Part shown: one piece after another, positions 23,677 through 35,403 of the stretch | Position numbering within the stretch: position 1 is the first letter of the stretch | Layout: the number at the start of each line of letters is the position of its first letter | Assembly: GCA_034401135.1 (NCBI GenBank) | Contig: JAWZSP010000002.1 | Span: forward strand, 4,650,001 to 4,714,000 | DNA: 64,000 bases | Source of the DNA: Volutella citrinella | Lineage: Eukaryota > Ascomycota > Sordariomycetes > Hypocreales > Nectriaceae | Direction: 5' to 3' | The notes under the pieces: generated by a model | Databases searched by the model: none | What the model was told of the DNA's origin: nothing | The model's input: only the letters and a program-made list of their open reading frames with translations | Position numbers and translations under genes: made by a program

Positions 23677-26241
23677 ATGAATTTTAGTCAGGGCCGCAAC
23701 AATAACCAGTTTGACCCCTTCGCGCCGCATCCCGAGCTCGACAATGTCGACTTCGATCCGAGCAGCGTCGACTGGGCAAACAACACAGACCCGTTTGGCA
23801 TCTTCACCTCCAAGGGTCTGGCCCCGCCCCCGCAAATGTCAGCAACCCAGCTGCGCCGCGATGCCAAAGCTAGGGCTCAAAGTATCCTGTCCGATTTCGC
23901 CGAATTGACCTCGATCCTCGACCGCCACGAGGCCGCCATCCAAAAGCGATGGGCCAAGAAGACGCGGACACAGCGGTTGGCCATCATGATGGAGGCCTGG
24001 CCCAACATGCCCGCCACCCACCGTCCCGACTTCTCCCTCTTCCGCCGTCACAGTGGGAGGGTGCACCAGGTGGCTGCCACGAACCGCGATGCCTTCATGC
24101 TTCCCTACATCAACCAGGAAGACCTCGGGAAGCCCAAAGCTCTGCCACTGTTGCTCAACGCCCGCGCGAGGAACCATCCGTCCTCGTTTGCCGCTTCCGA
24201 CGGGGAGGCGATGCACTTGGGAAAGGTCACAATGGCTTTGATTCCAGTCTTTTTGAACCAATATGTCATGACCTTGAATGGCATGACGGATGCGGATAAC
24301 TACGGCAAGGTGCTGAGCTGGGACGACCACCCAGACGCCTTTGACTGGATGCATACTCGCGCTCAGTTCCTGCCGGGCGAGGGCCTCTTGATCCTCGAGG
24401 CCCAGGACAAGTTGATGTCGTTTTTGCTTTCTTGCTGCCGCTTAATCATGCGAGATATTCCCCACGATCGGCTGTCCAGTGACGACTACCCAATCAAGGA
24501 TCCGCCTGTGCTCAAGCCGGAGAGCGATGCGCCTGGTGGTGTTCTTTCTTCCCTCGCCGCCCTAGCCGAGGAGGCTCCCTATCGGCCTCCAGCAGACCTT
24601 GACATTGACAAAATCGTCTCTCTGATTGCTGCAAGATTGTCAAGAGCCGAGTCCCATGTCTGGGCTCTCCGCGAAGATCCGGGCTACTTTGCCGAGCAAC
24701 TGGGCGAGCTCAAGGAACATAGGCAGGAGATGATCAAGGACACTAACGGCAATATTCACCCAACACTCAAGCCCCTCCAAGAAGACATGCTTTGGGCCAG
24801 GATCACCGGCACCCTCGTCGTTGAAGCGTCGTTCCATCTTGAAATGTTCTCCGAAGTGCATGCTCAAGCGAAGCACCTGCGGGACCTCGAGGCCAAATAC
24901 TCCGATTCATTGTCCCCTCTCAAGCCTCTTCCGGGAGAGTACCTCGACGCCATCCTCAAGTTCCGACATTATCTGAATCAAATGGCCAAGGGCCCAATGA
25001 ATCGGCTCAAGGAAGCCTTCGTGGCATCACCACCCATGAGAAGCAACTTTGTCCGAGAGGTTCCGGTCTCGCTCACCTCGTCCAAAATGGTCGTTTATCA
25101 GAAGCGAAACGTGCGCCTGGATAAGGTAGGGATGCAACTCGTATGGCTAATGACCACGCTTTGGGAAGACGGCAACGACTTGTTCCTATGTCGCCTCCCC
25201 CTCATCATGGACGAGCTCGACAGGCTGCTCAAGTCAGACGCGAAAGCGGCGGAGATGGTATCCCCTTACATTGCAGGGCTCATTGGCGACCTCTCCATCA
25301 TCACCGAGTGCTTGCGCCAGTTCGACATTTACCAGCCGTGGGCTAACGGGTTCGAGAATGCAATGCTCGATCGCGAGTCGAATATCAAGCGCGAATTTGA
25401 GCAGCGCTTTACAGCGGAGCGCGGAATCCTCGAGGCCATGCGAGACTCTAACCTCGTGGCCTTGAAGGGCCTGGGGAACCCATCGGACAGGAAGTTCGAC
25501 TACCCGATCAGCAAGCGCCGAAACAAGGACAATGTCGACAAGTTGCGGGCTGCAGAGGCCAACCTGGACAGTTTCTGGCTGCGCATCGACGAGATGTTGT
25601 ATGCCAAGACGAACCGCCTTGAAGGGACGGCCCTCAAACAACTGCTCGCGCAACCACGAGCGCTCCAACGCACGCCGCAATGGGTAGAGCCGGAGAAGAA
25701 GCAGGAGACGAGCAGCAGCAAGGACAAGGCGGCATCTATCCCGGCTGATGCCTTTGGTGGCGGAATGCTTTATAAGCCCTTCTCAGCACTGTCCCTCGAG
25801 CCCAAAGCCCCAATTCGCCAGACGCCCAAGTCCAAGGTGAAGACGCGCGGGGAGCCAGGCCCAGCCTCACTCGAGGACGACACACACGCGCCGCCACTCA
25901 GCACTAGTGCTCCTGACGTCCAGCCCACGTTCGAAGTCGACGCCCGCGCCCTCAAGGTCTTCCGCATCCTATTCTTCGACCCAGCGGCTAGCACGACGCC
26001 CGGCGAAGTCGCGTGGAACGACTTCTTGCACGCCATGGCTTCGACGGGCTTCGCCGCGCAGAAACTCTACGGCTCCGTATGGCATTTCCAGCCGGCCAAG
26101 CTCGACGTGGAGCGCAGTATCCAGTTCCATGAGCCGCATCCCAGGCCCAAGATGGCGTTCGTCGTGGCGAGGCGTTTTGGGCGGCGGCTGAGCCGGGCGT
26201 ATGGGTGGTGCGGCAGCATGTTTACGCTCAAGGGCCAATAA
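23677..26241 (+). CDS. Conserved fungal protein of unknown function, 854 aa
   Basis: A single exon of 854 codons from the ATG at 23677 (MNFSQGRNNNQFDPFAPHPE). I recognise the type as a large, mainly alpha-helical protein found across filamentous ascomycetes (sometimes labelled 'ipa protein'), with no established function. Visible features are a charged helical N-terminal region (RRDAKARAQSILSDFAELTS), a central helical body, a low-complexity Lys/Ser/Pro stretch near residues 670-760, and a compact C-terminal domain with WNDFLHAMASTGFAAQKLYG and SIQFHEPHPRPKMAFVVARR. That last block reads like a toxin-free RNA- or DNA-handling fold but has no catalytic motif I can name. No signal peptide or membrane segment. 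The intronless structure is unusual beside its neighbours. Confidence 0.85.
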   Translation: MNFSQGRNNNQFDPFAPHPELDNVDFDPSSVDWANNTDPFGIFTSKGLAPPPQMSATQLRRDAKARAQSILSDFAELTSILDRHEAAIQKRWAKKTRTQRLAIMMEAWPNMPATHRPDFSLFRRHSGRVHQVAATNRDAFMLPYINQEDLGKPKALPLLLNARARNHPSSFAASDGEAMHLGKVTMALIPVFLNQYVMTLNGMTDADNYGKVLSWDDHPDAFDWMHTRAQFLPGEGLLILEAQDKLMSFLLSCCRLIMRDIPHDRLSSDDYPIKDPPVLKPESDAPGGVLSSLAALAEEAPYRPPADLDIDKIVSLIAARLSRAESHVWALREDPGYFAEQLGELKEHRQEMIKDTNGNIHPTLKPLQEDMLWARITGTLVVEASFHLEMFSEVHAQAKHLRDLEAKYSDSLSPLKPLPGEYLDAILKFRHYLNQMAKGPMNRLKEAFVASPPMRSNFVREVPVSLTSSKMVVYQKRNVRLDKVGMQLVWLMTTLWEDGNDLFLCRLPLIMDELDRLLKSDAKAAEMVSPYIAGLIGDLSIITECLRQFDIYQPWANGFENAMLDRESNIKREFEQRFTAERGILEAMRDSNLVALKGLGNPSDRKFDYPISKRRNKDNVDKLRAAEANLDSFWLRIDEMLYAKTNRLEGTALKQLLAQPRALQRTPQWVEPEKKQETSSSKDKAASIPADAFGGGMLYKPFSALSLEPKAPIRQTPKSKVKTRGEPGPASLEDDTHAPPLSTSAPDVQPTFEVDARALKVFRILFFDPAASTTPGEVAWNDFLHAMASTGFAAQKLYGSVWHFQPAKLDVERSIQFHEPHPRPKMAFVVARRFGRRLSRAYGWCGSMFTLKGQ

Positions 26242-26755
26242 ATCCCGCGAATCAAGGGAGAGAGGGGAGCTTAGGGTCGCAGGCAGCTTGGTCAGGCCTC
26301 CAGGGACGGAATGCATGCGGCGGAGCACACGACTTACAAAGCGAGGACAACCCGTGCGGTGTATTCCACAGAGATGATTGAGTCGGTATCTAGCAATACG
26401 TGCTGGCTTGTTTAACTGGCATAGTAGCATGAGAGGCCGAGTTCCCTGCACAAGATATGCTCTCTCGTCATTACCGAGCCGTCTCTTCACAAGTTGATTG
26501 GGTGTCTGATGGTTGTGGTACTGATATTGTTACATAATACAAAATTGAAATAAAAGAAACGCGTTCGTGAATCGTATACCGTAATGGAACAGTGACCCGC
26601 CCATGTTATCAAAACATATCCAGACTTGCAAAGTAATGGTATCCCCCATGATCGAATGAATGACTGTGCTGAGCAACTGCGGCGTCGGAGACCTGCCGAC
26701 TTGTACAGCTATTGGGTGAACAAGATGAATTCCAGCTTCGACTGCAGCATGAACT
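26242..26755. other. Intergenic, convergent 3' flanks
   Basis: Between the 3' ends of the 854-aa gene (+) and the small cysteine-rich gene (-). No gene seen. Confidence 0.5.
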
Positions 26756-27186
26756 CTAGTTCCAGCACCAGGCGCCCATCTCGTTATCAGTTTGTTTCCT
26801 GCAACATGCGTCGAAGCTGTCAAAATCCAAGCAATAGTGGCTGAATGCCGTATAGCACTAGCACTCTATTAGCTTTGTAGCTCCGTTATGTGGGCTGGAG
26901 TGTCTGAAAGACTTACACTGTGCGGAGAGCCTTGGTGATAGAGGTAGCTGTCCTGAGAATTACAGTCATCGCCTCGGGAGTTGAGGTCCATTGAGCAGCA
27001 CTGGTTCGTGGCGTCGTTGTTTTGCAGACCCTTGCCATCAGCCCCGTGGTTTTGACATTTGCAGTTTTTCCATAGTCCAAGCGCTCTGCAGCGGAATTAG
27101 CATCGTCGCGTTTGTCAAGATCAACGGAGCGGTGCATACCCGCTGGTGAAGATGGCGAGGGTGACGAAGACGGTCCGGAACTTCAT
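26756..27186 (-). CDS. Small cysteine-rich secreted protein (3' exon uncertain)
   Basis: Effector-like small secreted protein. Exon 1 (27186-27140) encodes a signal peptide, MKFRTVFVTLAIFTSG. A 54-bp intron (27086-27139) with GTATGC donor, GCTAAT branch and CTGCAG acceptor leads to exon 2 (27085-26917), giving WKNCKCQNHGADG and NQCCSMDLNSRGDDC. A GTAAGT donor follows at 26916. Downstream an open stretch reads CLDFDSFDACC and ends NEMGAWCWN before a stop at 26756, which would complete the cysteine pattern. However, the best acceptor (CATTCAG) puts it one base out of phase. Either another acceptor is used, the gene ends earlier by read-through into VSLSDTPAHITELQS, or it is frameshifted. No family is recognised. 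Confidence 0.55.
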
Positions 27187-28384
27187 GGTAAAGATTTGTA
27201 TGGGGAAAAGTGAAGAATAGAGGTAACTGATGATATCAGGGTGTTTTTTTGAGTGTATTTTCTTGAGTGATAGATGCCAAGAACACGGGGAGTCATGCCC
27301 CTTATATTCTAAACAGTGGCTGTATCCAGCGTCCTTCCTATTTTCCGATGCAAGGATGGCTCAGGCTTCAATATTCCTTCCTTGGCCGAAGCTTAGGGAT
27401 CCGCGGTCCAATCATCTTGCAACCTGATGAATATGTCATATCACCTGGCCTATGCAAGCCAGAAACACAGATACGGGGAGGATTGACAGCGAATCCTAGT
27501 GCGCTTTGTCATTCATGAGGAGCATCGACTCGGCCCCCGCAGTGCCGTGGGAGATCTAGTCGAATCCTTCTACATCCAGCCACTCATTACCCCGAACCCG
27601 ATCCGCTCCCGCAGGATCTAGACCAGACGGTCAGGCGTACATTCTGGCCAATCATTTGGTCTATCCTGTCGCAGCACTGACTACAGGTACAGGGCGGTAG
27701 ACTACATCTGGGCAGGCGGCAAGTGTTGGTTTGAAATCCGGTGGCGCCAGGGTTCTGACCATCGCGGATATCGGCGCAATCCCCTCCACATCTTACTTCA
27801 GGGAACGAATATGGGGAAAGAATCGAGATTCCTTTGCCCTCGACGCGCTACATCGGCAGCTGGGGTCCGAATGAGTCCAATCAAACAAAGGCCAAAGCAT
27901 GCCAAAGCGGTTAAAACCCCTGGGCCCCTTGATGGATGATGACGTCTACAACGGACTTGGTCTTTCTCGCTATTCCCTCGTCGCATGATCCCTGCTCCTT
28001 CTCGTTTTCATATCGAATGCAGCAGCCTAATTGCCATTAGCCGGGTTCCTTCTGCAAGAAACACTCCGAGATGACAAGGGGAAACATGGACAACGGATCT
28101 GGCAGATCTCGAGTCCGGGGCACACATTGCGAAGGCAGTTTGAACAGTGTAGCGATGCTATAAGGAATATAAGCCACCATGGGCTTTTATCGTGTGGCAT
28201 TTTATGCTTCACCACGCCCTGCGCCCGAGCTACCAACTTTGGAGGTATTCACAAGGAGGCAGACTAAATCCAGTCAAGAAGTATTTCTTGCCTACGGCGA
28301 CATAGTCTTGAACTAAGTTACAATATTTTGGCCCGCAACTATGCAAGATATCGAAGGAATCCTTCGGTTGACCCCCCAGAGCAC
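27187..28384. other. Intergenic, no gene seen
   Basis: About 1.2 kb between the small secreted gene's promoter and the 3' end of the MFS gene. Only short frames without domains. Confidence 0.45.
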
Positions 28385-30040
28385 TCAGTAGACGTACTAG
28401 TAACACGAGTCAGTGGGGCGCACTTGGAGGCCGGGGTGGACGTTCTTACCTTGAAGTACTTGTTCTGCAGGTCTGTCTCATCCAGCATGGCCTTTTCATA
28501 TGCCTGCTGCTGGTTGGATTCAGCCTCTTCGTGCTCGGCCTTTCTGGATTTATTGCGGAACCAAAACAGAGCCAGGAGCGCGAGAAGGCAGGCAATCTGC
28601 AGCCCGACACAGAATAACATCATGGCCATTCCAAGGTTGTATCTCGGGGCCTGCGCCGCCTTGAAGAAGAAGGGCCCGACAAAGTTTCCTAGACAGTAGC
28701 CAATCAAGACCATGGCGTTGGTCGTAATCTTCTTTGTATGTCCCGCCGTGTTCGCCGTGGACACGGACATGCACAGCGTCCACGTGGCGGTGTAGGCGAA
28801 CGAGATCCAGAGACACGCGAGCCTGCCCCACGGCTTGGAGTTATTCACGAGCCAAAGGCCTAGGATTCCGGCAAGGAATGGTGCGAGGCAGGCCAGCATC
28901 ACAGGCAGCCTAGCGTTTGGGAAATGGGAAGCAAAAAAGCTGGGGGTCGAACAGTTAGCGGAGCTTGGGGGCTGTTCCATCGAAACCCAACTACTCACCA
29001 GGCAAGTGGACAGAGAATGGCTTGGACCAAACCGGACGGCATTTGGATGACTGTTGTTTGCAGTTTGGTGAAGCCCATGCCTTGAATCACAAGGCCTTGG
29101 AACTGTTGATGCATCATTAGGCAGGCTCCTTATGAACTTAAGCTCGGAATCGGCGCGGACTCTAACTTACCACTGTCAATCCTCCGTTTGGAGAGTTGCT
29201 GGCCACGGCAAAGACAAAAAGCAGCCACGTCTTGACGTCCGTCATCGCTTCAATAAACTGAGACCACTTGAACGTCTTGTTCTCAATACCAGTTCCATTC
29301 TTCTTGACGCGCCCGACGACGAGAATGCGTTCATGATCCGAGAGGAACTTGGTATCGATCGGAGAGCCAGGCAAAGTGAAGAGGAGGAGAATGCCCCAAG
29401 CGACAGTCAGCGCACCCCAGAAGAGGAACAGCACCCGCCAGCTAGACATAACCCCGTTAATATGTCCAAGGCCAAAGGTCACAATTCCGGCGACCATATA
29501 TCCAATTCCAGCAGACCCGATCCAGATGCCCATGCGGAGCGGCTGTTCTTTCCGGTCATAGTACATGGAGAAAAGCAGCATGGTGCCAGGGTTGATGGAC
29601 GACTCGAAGGCTCCCAAAAATGTCCGCGCAGCCGCAAGTCCGGCAAAGTTCTGGGCAGCGGCGTGGCACATGAGGACCGCGCCCCAGAGGATGACGGTCG
29701 CCGACATGACGTGGTTGATGGGCAGCTTCTGCAGTCCGACGTTGATGGGAAACTCGAACACCAGGTATCCAATGTACAGGAGAGCGCCCGCCCACGAGAA
29801 CTGGGTTCCTGTAAGCGCCAGGTCTTGACGAACGCCAAATACGGCCGCGTAGCTGAGCGTTGTGCGGTCGATGGACTGCAGGCCGTACGTGATGCACAGC
29901 AGCGGCATGAGGCGCCAGTCAATCTTTCTTAAGAGTTTGCCCTGCTCCTGGGCGCTCACGGGCTCGACCTCGGCCGCGTGGAGCATTTCCAGGGCCGAGG
30001 AAGGGTCGCCATGTTTTTCGTTCATGGATTTAGCATCCAT
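28385..30040 (-). CDS. MFS transporter, allantoate/anion-cation (DAL5-like), 491 aa
   Basis: Plasma-membrane MFS permease of the anion:cation symporter family, whose fungal members take up allantoate, ureidosuccinate, vitamins or small carboxylates. Exons 30040-29171, 29102-28999, 28939-28450 and a 12-base last exon 28396-28385 encoding YVY-stop, giving the NKYFKYVY ending usual in this family. Introns are 68, 59 and 53 bp and all keep phase. Family hallmarks seen are LRKIDWRLMPLLCITYGLQSIDRTTLSYAA at the start (DWRLMP and the D-R-x-x-L motif in TM1), FEFPINVGLQKLP, and FRNKSRKAEHEEAESNQQQA in the cytosolic tail. About twelve hydrophobic segments are present. It is co-oriented with the dipeptidase upstream, 641 bp away. 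Substrate not determinable. Confidence 0.93.
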
Positions 30041-30681
30041 TGCTGGGAGTGGAAAGGTGGAAGAATGCTGTTCTGGGTCTCAAAGCTGACGAGCCTGCAC
30101 CAGTGACTGAACGGACCGTTGGACGGCCAGGGAACACAGGCTTTTAACATTGCAACTTCACTCCATCATGGCCCGACTTGGGCTTATCTCGGAGGTGAAT
30201 GAGCGCTTACACTGTCTAGATAGGAGCTCCAGCTTCCCGCGGACAACTCCGCGGCCTTATGGGGCCGGACCATTGATCCTTGTCCAACCCCGCGTTTCTG
30301 CACACCCTAGATATGCATCCTAGGACTAAAACATGGATCCGGTAGGTCGATCAGTTATCTCTTGATATGAAGAGGCCAGGGGTTCATAATGAACCTGTTG
30401 CGTTGATGGCCGTCATCAAACCGGTATATACCGCTCAAGTCAGGGTGGTACTTCGGTTACCTTGTCTGAATTAGGCACCTCCTGTATACCTACATCATGA
30501 TGAATTAGAAGACTTGCTAATTAGTTTCTTGGCTTTGGTCTTCCGTGTTCAGTACCATTGTAGGCGCGACTCGAGAGCCATCAAAAGCGTCATGCAGCTT
30601 GCATTGACATGAATTCAGATTCGGAATGCTGCATAGCACCCTCTCAATCAGAAATGTAGCAAATTCAGGGCTATTATTCGT
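30041..30681. other. Intergenic, MFS promoter / dipeptidase 3' flank
   Basis: No gene seen. Presumed promoter of the MFS gene, with a GC-rich stretch containing inverted CCGCGG-type motifs at about 30235-30260. Confidence 0.45.
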
Positions 30682-32152
30682 CTATTTTTCGCTCTCGTCA
30701 AGATACAAACCCTCGTCTGGAGGCGAGACTCCGTACCAATCAAGGCCGAGCTTGTCTTCCGGGTCCGGGTCTGGCATCTGGTAGTATCCGTCATATCTCC
30801 ACCATGTCCTGTCCTCCCACACATCTTCCACCGGCAACACTCCTTCGGCCTTCATCTCGTCTCGGGTCTTCTCCACGCCGCGCCAAACGCGCAAGATGTT
30901 CTCTCCAGCTACCTTGGCAAGCTGTTCCTCCGTAGCGCCTCGGTCAAGAATGGCCGTGAGCAAGGCTGGATAGCACTTGACGTCTTCAAGTCCGGGGATC
31001 ACTGAAGCAATGCCGTCGAAGTCAGAGCCTAGTCCGACATGGTCCCATCCAATACGGCTAGCAATGTAGAATAGATGGTCAAGCACCATTTCCATCTTGG
31101 CATCCCTGCGGCGAGTAGTGACATGTTCCGGGACAAAGGTGACCATGATGATGCCTCCGTTTCTGGGAATCATGTCAAGCACGTCGTCGGGAACGTTGCG
31201 TGCGCAGTCAAACACACCCTTCACGTTGGAGTGGGAGAACATGATGGGTGCTCGCGTCAGATCCAGAACCTGTTTGGCACAGTCCTCCGAAACGTGGGAG
31301 ATGTCGACAATCATTCCTGCATGAAGATGAGTGGTTTAGAATTTTGGTATTATTCATGACGAGACTTACCGAGCCGGTTCATCTCTACTAAAGCCGAGCG
31401 ACCGAGCTTGGAAAGGCCGCCGTGAACTGCTCCCACCTTGGACGTCGAGCTATCAGCAAACGCATTGTTGCAAACATGCGTGAGAGTACACTTCAGAAAC
31501 GACGAGTCAGCAAGCGTATTGGTATCAGAACGGCGTGTTGATAAACTCACGTATCGCACTCCGAGGCGGTAAAAAGCTCGAATAATGCCAATGCTGTTCC
31601 CGGCCATGTGCAGGCTAGAGGCAGAGTTAGCAGGATTTGCATATGAGGGAAGCCTCAACTGACCCTTCGATGCCAATAGAGCATGCGATCCTACCCGATT
31701 CATATATCTCCTTGACATCGTCAGGCCCATTGACGAGCTGGAACGTCTCCGGATACGATTCAACAAGACGCAGCGTCAGGTCGATCTGCTCGATTGCATC
31801 GCGAGCCATGTCTGAATACTCGGCAGTAGAAAAGTCCTCGGCTGATCTCAAGCACGGCACGCAAATAGACCAAAACTGCCCGCCAACGGCTCCTATTTTT
31901 TCTCGGAGTTAGCCCATTGCGCCAATGATGGGCGTCTTTGGACATACCCTCCCTTAGGCGCGGGATATCCGTCATGCCCCTTTCAAACCCATTCGCAAAG
32001 TCGAACTTGGGATTGTTGTGAATCTTGCCATGAAAGCACGCTCTAGGCTGCTGTGGCAGGTCATTGTGGCCGTCAATAAGAGGGGTATGAAGCAGCACGC
32101 GTTTAACCCTGTCGTCGATGTTGAGTAACTGGTAAGGGTGTTGAGAAGCCAT
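30682..32152 (-). CDS. Membrane dipeptidase (peptidase M19), 417 aa
   Basis: Zinc metallo-dipeptidase of the renal dipeptidase family, hydrolysing dipeptides and, in some fungi, Cys-Gly adducts. Five exons: 32152-31948, 31892-31664, 31614-31551, 31490-31370 and 31316-30682, with introns of 55, 49, 60 and 53 bp, all in phase. Metal-site residues are visible: H and D in LIDGHNDLP, the bridging Glu in CSIGIEGLH, the His in MIVDISHVS and the His in [10 protein letters not shown]. The substrate-site block [12 protein letters not shown] is also present. There is no signal peptide or GPI anchor, so despite the family name it is probably cytosolic. Its neighbour is an MFS uptake transporter in the same orientation, which suggests scavenging of small peptide-like nitrogen sources, but that is inference. 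Confidence 0.94.
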
Positions 32153-33460
32153 GTTGTGTTACTACGCCGACCGGGGGCTGGTTACCGCTTAAAGCATCAG
32201 GGGAGAGATGGAATATCCAGGTATTGCGGTCAGTGATATAAAGGCATTGCCCAAGAAGATAAGGGCGGGGAAATGAGGCGTGTTAGCTCCGCGGATGAAA
32301 CATTGGATCCCTGAGCCTCCGCGGTCAACGGCCGCCAGCATCACGCACAGTTTTCCGACATACCAGCGGGCACAGTCTTGTTGGCCCTGGTCTTGTTATT
32401 TAATTTGCCTGATTGCTTGATAAGAGTGCTCATCAGTGGGACGTGACATCAGACGTTTCCCACTTTTTTTATGCGAGTCAGTTTGGCTTATCGGCCGCAC
32501 ATTTCGCCGCTTCCAAGTTGAACCAAACAGTCAGTGAGCACATGCCCGCTATATTACCGACCCAGTAACTTGGGGGTTTAGTGCCACGCGGCAGATTAGC
32601 ATTCTTGAGTCCGGGGTTGCAACACTACGCATATCCCTGCCCTTGTCGGTCGTTAGCACCTTTCCCACTCCGCGGCCATCCTACTCAGTATCTTATGCCC
32701 GATCACCCAAATGAATCCCGCGGTACGAAAGGTCCGAGGGATAGCCGAGGGGTTGTGGGCGACGGCACCACCGCGGCGCACTTGTTCTCGCAGCAAGATA
32801 ACATGGTGAATGAGATAACATTATGCCTGGTTTCCGCGTAAAGCTACCCCTCAATCATCTCGCCAGAACACGTGAACCCTTCTGATTGCCGGAGCTGTTA
32901 AAGCACCAAACGCGGAGATACCTGCCTCATTGGGAGCCGTTGGCCCGCAGACCCGGCGTTAGGAGCAGCTATCCCGGATATCGCGTTGGCGAGCTTGGCA
33001 AAGTGGTAGGAGGAGGTCACATTATCGGTTGAGTTGCCAGCGCCTTGAGCTATTTGAGCTGCAAGGAACAAGATGAGAGGGATGTTTTAATGCAGACGCG
33101 TTTTGCAAAAAGTGCTCGTCACTTCGATCCCGCCCCAAGAATGCCATCTGCTCTTACAGTAACCTCCGGTCAGCGCTGTGATGGACTCAGGTCTGTGAAC
33201 AAACAGTTGCGAATTTGTGGATCAAATCTTTTCTTGGTAGGTTTCATGTACTTCAACATGCGGACACAAAAGTTGTTGCCCCAACGAGTTGCAAATAATA
33301 TAGCCATCGGTCACCAGTGCTCAACTCAACGTGGCCATAGCAATTCCTATCATCCTTCAAACCTAGGCCTTGAACTTGCGCCCATTCGGTCCCTTTGGTA
33401 AGTTAGGTTTGGTTGGTTTAACAGTGCAGCCGCAGAACTTCATATCGCCTGTCAAATTTG
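32153..33460. other. Intergenic, no gene seen
   Basis: About 1.3 kb. The dipeptidase promoter lies at the left. Several CCGCGG/CGCGG-type GC motifs occur around 32290-32740. No supported gene. Confidence 0.45.
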
Positions 33461-33917
33461 TCAACATTTCTCCGCTGCTGGAAGCGATTGGGACAAGATT
33501 GAAAGCCCATCTTCACATACCACTAGAGCAAGCCTCTCTCCCAGCTTTCTCACTGTTGACTCCAGATTGCGTGTTGATGGACTTGATGCACTCATCGCAG
33601 TTTGAGATCGCCATACAGGCGCCCTGGCAACGACGCGAGCCACCAGATATGCAAGCGGGCATGCATGCTGCACTGGGACCTCCTATGGCCGACCCGGAGC
33701 ACTCGTACAGGCAGTTCCTCCGAACCCTGGTCATGCAGGCCTCTTCGCTGTGGCCAACGCAACCTCCCGCTTGGCCGTGTGCATAGGGAGCATGGCACTC
33801 TCCGTCGGCGAGCACGGCGGGAAGAGCGAGGAAGAGAAGGGCAGCGAGAGTCTACGTATTTTCATTAGCCATACCACATGAGCAGACGCCGGAGAGGCAA
33901 ACTTTGAATGAGTACAT
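33461..33917 (-). CDS. Small cysteine-rich secreted protein, about 120 aa
   Basis: Effector-like secreted protein. Exon 1 is only 15 bases (33917-33903, MYSFK). A 51-bp intron (GTTTGC donor, GCTAAT branch, CGTAG acceptor) joins it to exon 2 (33851-33521), which completes the signal peptide TLAALLFLALPAVLADGEC. The mature part is packed with cysteines, e.g. CVGHSEEAC, RRNCLYEC, AACMPAC, RRCQGAC and SNCDEC, about twelve or thirteen in roughly 100 residues. A short 43-bp intron with a strong GTATGT donor at 33520 would replace the plain stop after SSGM by SAAEKC, adding one more cysteine. Without that splice the protein ends at 33513. I do not recognise the family; the even spacing of cysteines suggests a disulfide-locked fold. 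Confidence 0.7.
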
Positions 33918-35403
33918 GATTGTACTATGCAGTCGTATAAGACGAGGGTAGTCGAATGTCGTGTTTCTAAAGCAAAGAATCGATGCGATCGTGAGCTGAA
34001 TAGAAGGGACTCTGAACAGCGGATAACATAGGATCCTTATATAGCTGATAGCTCGATGAATACGCCTATGTTGCGCACTGCGAGTCATGCCTGTCCTTGC
34101 AAGATAATCGCATCAATACAGTCGAAAGAGCCGATGACCCGGGGACGCAGCTAAGCCATCATAGGCAGGCCGCACTTCTTGGCGATCCTTTGAAACAATA
34201 TCCACGTGCTGGCATTTTCAGACGATCACTTACCTAGGCGGCACGTCTTAACCGGTTGAGCGGGTCGGCATTGTTTCGATCTGGTGTTGAACGACGGCTT
34301 CGCCACAGGTGTCAAGATGAAGAGGTTGCACAACACAGACATCACTCCACTCATGACACGATAGATCATCCCCTGCCACATCTAGGCACCAGCTTTAGCC
34401 CATAGACAAGACTTCGGGGGTTAACTGAATGCTACCTTAGGGTCTGTGCCCCTAGACTGCACTAGCATGCAGCAAGCAGCGAAGCGCCCTTCCGAAGGCC
34501 AAGGTTGTGCCAGTTTGACGAGCCCCGCTCTGATCAAAATGATAAACGGCAGAAATGAATCAAGACTGGGGATCGAGTGTCTAAACGCATGATGATCAAG
34601 GGCCCACTCTCCGATCCTTCCATCGTGCGGCGCCGCTCCGCCACCCTTGGCCCCCAATCAGGGCAATCTCCTACCAGAACAAGCAAGCCGGAAGGATTCT
34701 GACACAACTCAGATAGCCTTAAAACATCGGCATCGGTGTTAGCAAGAGATATAGCCGACCAGGGTGCATCGACATCATCATGAGGGCTGCTTACCCCGCC
34801 TCGTCGTCTGTTTCAGTAGTATCATTCAGCCAAGTTGAAATAACGCGCAGTGAGTGTGGCATGGCATCATCAACACGATGCGAAGACCGGCATCTATACA
34901 CTACAATCTCTGCCAGTTTGGAGTCGAATGGGCCCGGCTTCTCTGCATTCTGTCCTTGAGAAAGACTTCCTAATTGTGCTCCTCATCATCACATCCCCGC
35001 AGCAAACCCAGAACGAACCCAAGCCACGAGGACTGAGAAAATCAAGTCAACATGAGGCCGCTCTCGTTGAAGCTATGCGAATGGCCCAGACATGCGTTCT
35101 AAAATACGATATTTGTACAAGTAGGCGAGTCCAGCTTCGTCCCTGTGCTAACCGACGTCTCGCGCCTTCGACATGTACAAAAGAAAGTGCGCAGTTCGCG
35201 AACAAGCTGTATGTCGCCGCCTTGATTGCAAAACTCTCATCATTGCAATTTGTGCAACATTGAAAGGGCTCCAGGATGACACTAGTCAATATCCTTGCGC
35301 CTCGTATCCGTTATAAAGAGATGCTTGCTGACCGTAATTGCCTGTCCAAGCCAGACTCCTTGACCCTCGCTTCCCTTACCAATATCGCTCGCGAAAGAGC
35401 GCA
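33918..35403. other. Intergenic, no gene seen
   Basis: About 1.5 kb upstream of the small secreted gene and downstream of the Zn2Cys6 pseudogene. Only short unrelated frames. Confidence 0.45.

Noticed and set aside
30682..32152. Dipeptidase as part of a gliotoxin-like sulfur pathway
   Set aside because: The family includes such members, but no NRPS, C-S lyase, glutathione transferase or thiol oxidase lies nearby.
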